DNA of 64,000 bases, taken from Lithobates sylvaticus (Eukaryota > Chordata > Amphibia > Anura > Ranidae). The stretch lies in NCBI GenBank assembly GCA_028564925.1, contig CM053026.1, positions 130,391,150-130,455,149 of the forward strand, written 5' to 3'. Of this stretch, positions 58,591 through 64,000 are shown in pieces. The position numbers and the translations under genes are program-made. Below the pieces are notes generated by a model, which saw only the letters and a list, made by a program, of their open reading frames with translations, was not told the DNA's origin and searched no databases. Position 1 is the stretch's first letter; every line of letters starts with the position of its first letter.

Positions 58591-58966
58591 ATCATGTTAA
58601 GAAGGTAGGATAAATTATATTTTTACAGCACCATTTGTAATTTTACTTTTTTTGAAGATTTCTTCAAACATTGAGTACTTTATAATAGGGCCCTGCTAGC
58701 TTATCTCCTTAAAACAATGTGTACTGCAACCTGGTGATCCTGTATATGCTTTGTGTACTACAGTACTATAAACCATGCACTGCAAAGCAACACCCACTTT
58801 ATTGGCCATGCCTACAGTGGGCAGTGTGGTATGCACTGCTGTTTTCTTCTTGATATCTTCAAGAAGGTCCTTCATAACTACGTATGCATATCACGGCACC
58901 TCTTTTTTTAAATATGCTTATTTTGTCTTTTTAAATTAAATGTTCACCACTTGTTCCAAAGGTCAC
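58591..58966. other. No gene seen
   Basis: AT-rich sequence following the minisatellite. Confidence 0.5.
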
Positions 58967-58969
58967 TAA

Positions 58970-59412
58970 AGCCCCTTTCACACCGGGGCCTTTTTCATGC
59001 GGTGCAGCGCTAAAAATAGCGCCTGTTCACCGCATGAAAAAATCCGGCCCCTTTAACTCCAGTGTGAAAGCCGGCGGGCTTTCACACTGGAGCAGTGCGC
59101 TAGCAGGATGACAAAAAAAGTCCTGCTAGCAGCATCTTTGGAGCGGGATAGGAGCGGTGTGTTCACCGCTCCTATACCGCTCCTTCCCATTGAAAAGAAT
59201 GGGAGACCGCGGTAAAACCGCGGCAATACCGCCGCAAAGCGCCGCTACGGCGGCGCTCTGCGGGGGGTGTTTAACCCTTTTTCGGCGGCTCGCGGGGGGT
59301 AAAACCGCACCGCGAGCGGCCGAAAACCGCGGTAAAAACGATGGTAAAGCAGCGCTAAATATAGCGCTGCTTTACCGTCACCGCGGCTCACCGCCCCAGT
59401 GTGAAAGGGGCC
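58970..59412. mobile_element. Harbinger-like MITE with TAA duplication
   Basis: Ends AGCCCCTTTCACACCGGGGC and GCCCCAGTGTGAAAGGGGCC, flanked by TAA at 58967-58969 and 59413-59415. The centre is strongly CpG-rich (59180-59400), unlike its surroundings. Same family as 15831-16147. Confidence 0.93.
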
Positions 59413-60043
59413 TAACCAATTGTTTGAGGGTGTGTTAAAAATGGGGGTGTGAATTTGTAAGTGTGGCTACTAATGGGGGTGTGTTTTGTGAGTTTAGTTA
59501 CAAGTGGTCTTTGTCAGTAGGGTGTAACTGGATTTCAGTTTTTTAAATTGGATAACCTCATGGTGGTTTCACCATGTGACACTGGGTAAGAAGGTCGTAA
59601 TTTAAAATTTGAATATAGAAAATATATAGACTAATACTGAGTAGTATAAAGGAATGGCCAACTCATTTTCTGTCATTCCTGAGTACTATAGGGGAGGATT
59701 TACTAAAACTGGAGCAGACAGAATCTGGAGAAGTTGTGCATCATAACCAATCAGCTTCTAACTTTAGTTTGTTCAGTTCTCATGGCGGTTCCTGCTTTCT
59801 TATTTGTAATGTCATCTTCTGTACAGCCATGTCTTTAAACAATACTACCAAGGTAGATTAAAGGATCTGTGGAGATTTACCTTGGCTATAAATCTTAACT
59901 GTTCCAGGTGTATGAAGGTTTAAGGTCATAAGGTCTGTTATTCTTTGGCAGACCTTTAATCTTTTAATTTTATCTGTCTGGCAAAGATATGCAAGCAATT
60001 GGTATTTTCCTGCATATCACAGTAAATAGAGAAAGTAAATTTA
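59413..60043. other. No gene; MITE end fragment at 59695-59770
   Basis: 'GAGGATTTACTAAAACTGGAGCAG' at 59695 resembles the terminus of the GATTTACTAAA-type MITE found at 62861-63102. Nothing else recognised. Confidence 0.5.
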
Positions 60044-61586
60044 CAGTATCTCACAAAAGTACACCCCTCACATGTTTGTAATTATTTTATTATATCTTTT
60101 CATGTGACAACACTAAAGAAATTACACTTTGCTACAATGTAAAGCAGTGAGTGTACAGCGTGTATAACAGTGTAAATTTGCTGTCCCCTCAAAAAACTCA
60201 ACACACAGCCATTCATTTCTAAACCGCTGGCAACAAAAGTGAGTACACCCCTAAGTGAAACTGTCCAAATTAGGACCAATTAGCCATTTTTCCTCCCTGG
60301 TGTCATGTGACTCATTAGTATTACAAGGTCTCAGGTGTGAATGGGGAGAAGGTGTGTTAAATTTGGTGTTATCGCTCTCACGCTCTCATACTGGTCACTG
60401 GAAGCTCAACATGGCACCTCATGGCAAAGAACTCTCTGAGGATCTGAAAAAAAGAATTGTTGCTCTACATAAAGATGGCCTAGGCTATAATAAGATTGCC
60501 AAGACCCTGAAACTGAGCTGCAGCACGGTGGCCTAGACCATACAGCGGTTTAACAGGACAAGTTCCACTCAGAACAGGCCTATGTGCTCAGCGTCATATC
60601 CAGAGGTTGTCTTTGGTTAATTGACATATGAGTGCTGCCAGCAATGCTGCAGAGGTTAAAGGGGTGGAGGGGAAGGCTGTCAGTGCTCGGACTATACGCC
60701 GTACACTGCATCAAATTGGTCTGCATGGCTGTCAGACAAGCAGACTAATGGCATGGATTACTGGAACCATGTCCTGTGGTCTGAGGAGACCAAGATACTT
60801 ATTTGGTTCAGATGGTGTCAAGCGTGTGTGGTCGGCAACCAGGTGAGGAGTACAAAGACAAGTGTATCTTGCCTACAGTCAAGCATGGTGGTGGGAGTGT
60901 CATGGTCTGGGGCTGCATGAGTGCTGCCTGCACTGGGGAGCTACAGGTCATTGAGGGAACCATGAATGCCAACATGTACTGTGACATACTGAAGCAGAGC
61001 ATGATCCCCTCCCCTTGGAGACTGGGCCACAGGGCAGTATTCCAACATAATAAAGACCCCAATGACACCTCCAAGATGACCATTGCCTTGCTAAAGAAGC
61101 TGAGGGAAAAGGTAATGGACTGGCCAATCATGTCTCCAGACCTAAACCCTATTGAGCATCTGTGGGGCATCCTCAAATGGAAAGTAGAGGAGCGCAACAT
61201 CTCCAACATCCACCAGTTCCGTATTGTCGTTATGGAGGAGTGGAAGAGGACTCCAGTGGCAACCTGTGAAGCTCTGGTGAACTCCATGCCCAAGAAGGTT
61301 AAGGCAGTGCTGGAAAATAATGGCGGCCACACAACATATTGACACTTTGGGCCCCATTTTGGACATTTTCACATGGGGTGTAATCACTTTTGTTGCCAGC
61401 GGTTTAGACATTAATGGCTGTGTGTTGAGTTATTTTGAGGGGACAGAAAATGTACACTGCTATGCAAGCTATACACTCACTACTTTACATTGTAGCAAAG
61501 TGTAATTTCTTCAGTGCTGTCACATGAAAAGATATAATAAAACATTTACAAAAATGTAAGGGGTGTACTCACTTTTGTGAGATATC
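60044..61586 (+). mobile_element. Tc1-family transposon, full length, inactive
   Basis: The left end CAGTATCTCACAAAAGTACA follows TA at 60042-60043, and the right end is TGTACTCACTTTTGTGAGATA. Inner direct repeats 'GGCAACAAAAGTGAGTACAC' (about 60228-60247) and 'AATCACTTTTGTTGCCAGCG' (61382-61401) give the IR/DR layout. The right tip is followed by a duplicated ATATCATTTGCAGAG. It contains a broken transposase gene. Confidence 0.93.
60411..61342 (+). pseudogene. Tc1 transposase (DD34E), several frame breaks
   Basis: ATG at 60411 gives MAPHGKELSEDLKKRIVALH and the first helix-turn-helix ('GLGYNKIAKTLKLSCSTVA'), then a stop at 60534-60536. 'VSARTIRRTLHQIGLHG' (second helix-turn-helix) lies in frame 60628-60846. 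The first catalytic Asp should lie in the WSDETK box near 60780; it reads as WSEETK here. The last 179 codons (60803-61342) are open: '[15 protein letters not shown]', 'RAVFQHNKDPNDTSK' (DNDPKH changed to NKDPND, losing the second Asp position) and '[15 protein letters not shown]' (Glu kept). Two catalytic positions are changed, so no activity is expected. Confidence 0.9.
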
Positions 61587-62470
61587 ATTTGCAGAGATAT
61601 CATTTGCAGAGTCCATGTCCTTTAAAGTTGTATGAATTGTCTACCTGATAATTCACAGTAGCCTGTCTCATAACCTTATGAACGGCAAGAGTGAAAAGGT
61701 CTTACATCAGTCTTCATTTCAAAGCACAGATATAACGCACAATGCATACAAAACAATTGTAAAGGCTTTTAGAAAGTGCACAATCTGAAGATGAACTAAG
61801 GACTATGCCGGGATTTTTTTTCAAACGCTTATTCTAATTGAAAAATGTGATGCATAGTTGCCTTTGCCATTTATTATGAGGTATTATATAAAGAGTAGAA
61901 CAGTACACATGTCGCTAGAAATGCAGAAAAGTGCGATGTCATGCCATGTGTTACAATCTGTGTATCTGTATTTCTTGCGTAATGATTCCTCTTTTGCATG
62001 TCTCTTTACAGATATTGGTGAAAATTGGATGAAAAGTGTGGGCTTTAAACACAGGATCTGCCAGAAAAACTCAACATGTCATGTCCAGGAGTCAAGTTCA
62101 CATCTACTATTCTTTTGGCTCTGTTGGCGCTGTCCTCCTTCCAGATCTCTTTCCTTGAGTATAGGTCTGCTAATATTTTCCTCAAAATATTTAATTCTTT
62201 GGACTTTCTGTTTCTTTATTGCTTGCAGGAAGGTGTTCCTATCTTTGACCAGTGCAGGTGAAGTTTTTTCTTTTTTTCATGAATGTGTTGACCTCTGTGG
62301 TGCATCATCCCTTGTTTTCTTTACTATCCACCTATTCTGCCTGCAATGCAAGGCTGTCCATAGAAGCTCCGGGATCCACAAACACATACTCACGCTGCTC
62401 AAAGGTGAGTCGGCACTAGCAGCATGATCTCCATGTTAAGGGTGCTCGCCCAGTCACAGGTGCAGTAATC
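61587..62470. other. No gene supported; one 189-codon frame
   Basis: A plus-strand frame at 61858-62427 is longer than most here but is Cys/Phe/Ser-rich, has no recognisable domain, no conserved motif and no splice or promoter context. It is best regarded as chance. Confidence 0.45.
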
Positions 62471-62656
62471 AAGAGAAGAAAAAGTCCGGATGGCTGCACT
62501 CCCAGTATGAGATCCAAAAAAGCCTTTATTCAATAATTCCATAAAAAGCACACAGATGTACAAGCAGGGAAGAGAAGGCTAACGCGTTTCATACTTAAAC
62601 TGTGCTTTATCAAAACCTGTGTGAGTGAGTACAGCCATCCAGACTTTTCTTCTTTT
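62471..62656. mobile_element. Short foldback element with GAAACGCG core
   Basis: AAGTCCGGATGGCTGCACTC (62482-62501) and GAGTACAGCCATCCAGACTT (62627-62646) are inverted repeats, extended outward by AAGAGAAGAAA/TTCTTCTTTT. The centre has AAAAAAGCCTTTATTCAATA and AACGCGTTTC. No gene. Confidence 0.8.
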
Positions 62657-62860
62657 GTCCATAGAAGCTGTTCTGTGTCTTCTCCCCATTCTCTGTCACA
62701 GCTTTTTGTGATTTACTATTCTTTTTATCAGTATTTTTGTGTAGTCTAGTAGACATTGCATTATTAGGTTTCACCTTAAAATCTGGTGTGTTTCAGTCAT
62801 GACTTATAAAGTAATCATTTTGATTAAGATACATTTGGGTTGATTTACTAAATACACATA

Positions 62861-63102
62861 TGGGTTGATTTACTAAAGGCAAATTGCCAGTTGCTCCAGA
62901 GCTTAGTAAATAAGGTAAGAGCATCCAATCATGTGCAAGTAAAATAAAAAATACAGCTATTTTCCTTGCAATTGATTGGATGATGGACGTCACACATCAG
63001 CAGAGCTTCTGCTCATTAACTAAGCTCTGGAGCAACTGCTCTTTCAGAGTGCAACTGCACTTTTCAAGGTGCACAGCTTTTTTGCCTTTAATAAATCACC
63101 CC
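62861..63102. mobile_element. MITE with GGTTGATTTACTAAAGGC termini
   Basis: Ends GGGTTGATTTACTAAAGGCA (62862) and TTTGCCTTTAATAAATCACC (63100) are inverted repeats. The first part of the left end is present a second time at 62836-62851. Target duplication not clear. No gene. Confidence 0.82.
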
Positions 63103-63483
63103 CATAAGCTGTTTGTTTGCAAGGAAATGTTCACTTTGAAAAGTCATTTTTCCTAGCTTAGTGTATGATCATGTGCAAGCAAAAATTCTGTTTAATTTTT
63201 TTCATTTCCTTCCATTTGACTGGATATAATTTGCAAAGTGAATTTTCACCACAATCACTAGGACATGGAGTGACCCCGATCTCTGTAAAGAGCTGCATCT
63301 GTGTGTGATCGACTGTGTCCAATCACAGCCAGTCACATGTAAACACGGAGATGCTGGTAATCGGCTCTCCTCGACTCTCTCTGACAGAGTGTGTGGTGAG
63401 GAGAGCCAATCATCGGCATCTCCACGCAGGGAGAAATCTAGAAATGTAATCAGGGCACTGATAATTAGTGCCCTGATTAAAAT
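63103..63483. other. No gene; repeat-like GC-rich part
   Basis: 'GATCGACTGTGTCCAATCACAGCCAGTCACATG' (63308-63340) and the imperfect inverted pair CTCCTCGACTC/GTGAGGAGAG look like interior of a TTAA-type MITE. No ends identified. Confidence 0.45.
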
Positions 63484-64000
63484 ATAGCAATACAGTGTCA
63501 CCAATCAGTGCCCACAATTGCCCACCAATGCCAGCAATCAGTGCCCACCAGTAGCAGCAATCAGTGCCCACAAGTGCCACCAATCAATGCCCATTAGCGA
63601 TGCCAGTCAGTGCTGGCAATCAGTGCCGCCCATCAATTCCCATCACTGCTGTCGATCAATTCCCATCAGTGTCGCCCATCAGTGTCACCCATCAATGCCC
63701 ATCAGTGCCCATCAGTACCACCTATCCGTGCTGCCTATCAATGCTGCCTATCAGTGCCCACCAGTGCTGCCTATCAGTGACCACCAGTGCCGCCTATCAG
63801 TGCCCACCAGTGCCGTCTATCAGTGACCACCAGTGCCGCCTATCAGTGCCCACCATTGCCGCCTATCAGTGCCCACCATTGCTATCTATCAGTGCCCATC
63901 AGTGCACCTATCAGTGCTCATCAGTGCCACATATCAGTGCCACCTATCAGTGCCCATAAGTGCAGCATATTAGTGCCTCCTCATCAGTGGACAATGACCC
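63484..64000. repeat. Tandem array, unit 23 bp, runs off the window
   Basis: Copies of CTATCAGTGCCCACCAGTGC plus CGC, most regular at 63720-63900. The period of 23 bp is not a multiple of 3, so all three frames share the same peptide cycle of 23 residues; the resulting long Cys/Ser/Pro frames are not genes. The outer copies (63490-63700) are more diverged. Confidence 0.95.

Noticed and set aside
61858-62427. A 189-codon plus-strand open frame
   Set aside because: Composition is biased to Cys, Phe and Ser, no domain or motif is recognisable, and neither splice sites nor a promoter context is seen. A frame of this length is expected now and then in 64 kb of six-frame sequence.
63518-63959. Two long Cys/Pro/Ser frames in overlapping phases
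   Set aside because: Product of a 23-bp tandem array without stop words; not a gene.

Overview
The window looks like a repeat-rich intronic stretch of a frog genome, most likely a ranid. The strongest clue to the lineage is a transposon at 50648-51990 whose predicted transposase I recognise as the Frog Prince family, first described from Rana pipiens. CR1, L2 and Tx1-type LINEs and large numbers of TTAA, hAT and Harbinger-type MITEs agree with this. No bacterial, plasmid or phage features were seen.

Only one piece of host coding sequence can be supported: a 129-bp exon on the minus strand at 52452-52580. It has good splice sites and encodes one complete EGF-like domain that matches the first EGF repeat of EDIL3 (DEL-1), a secreted integrin ligand. 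If this is right, 52581-64000 is the intron before this exon and 1-52451 the intron after it, so nearly all of the window is intron.

Layout on the + coordinates. 1-3325: CR1-group LINE split by a TTAA MITE. 3622-4816: a 318-bp-arm palindrome joined to half of a hAT MITE. 5838-11060: an L2 LINE (minus) head-to-head with a Tx1-clade LINE (plus), then a second Tx1 fragment (minus). 11127-16450: a cluster of nested MITEs, including two hAT MITEs with exact 8-bp target duplications. 17326-20300: a Tx1 LINE (minus) that has lost its RT core. 20922-21745: a GC-rich minisatellite. 22700-25160: remains of a Ty3/gypsy element. 25391-26399: a second TTAA MITE. 27700-32175: the longest mostly unique stretch. 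32180-39497: Harbinger-like MITEs and two Tc1 elements. 39955-41330: composite repeat and a Tx1 fragment. 42244-46723: a Harbinger-like MITE and a four-level nest of elements. 48995-53526: more MITEs, Frog Prince, the exon and a hAT MITE. 54560-64000: minisatellites, foldback elements, a third Tc1 and a 23-bp tandem array running off the window end.

By my own tally about 60% of the window is recognisable repeat. None of the mobile elements has an intact open frame, so present activity in cis is unlikely. The value of the window is in its stratigraphy: several insertions can be read with exact target duplications, and the empty site is visible in a related copy elsewhere in the same window. 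I found no operon-like or otherwise new coding system.
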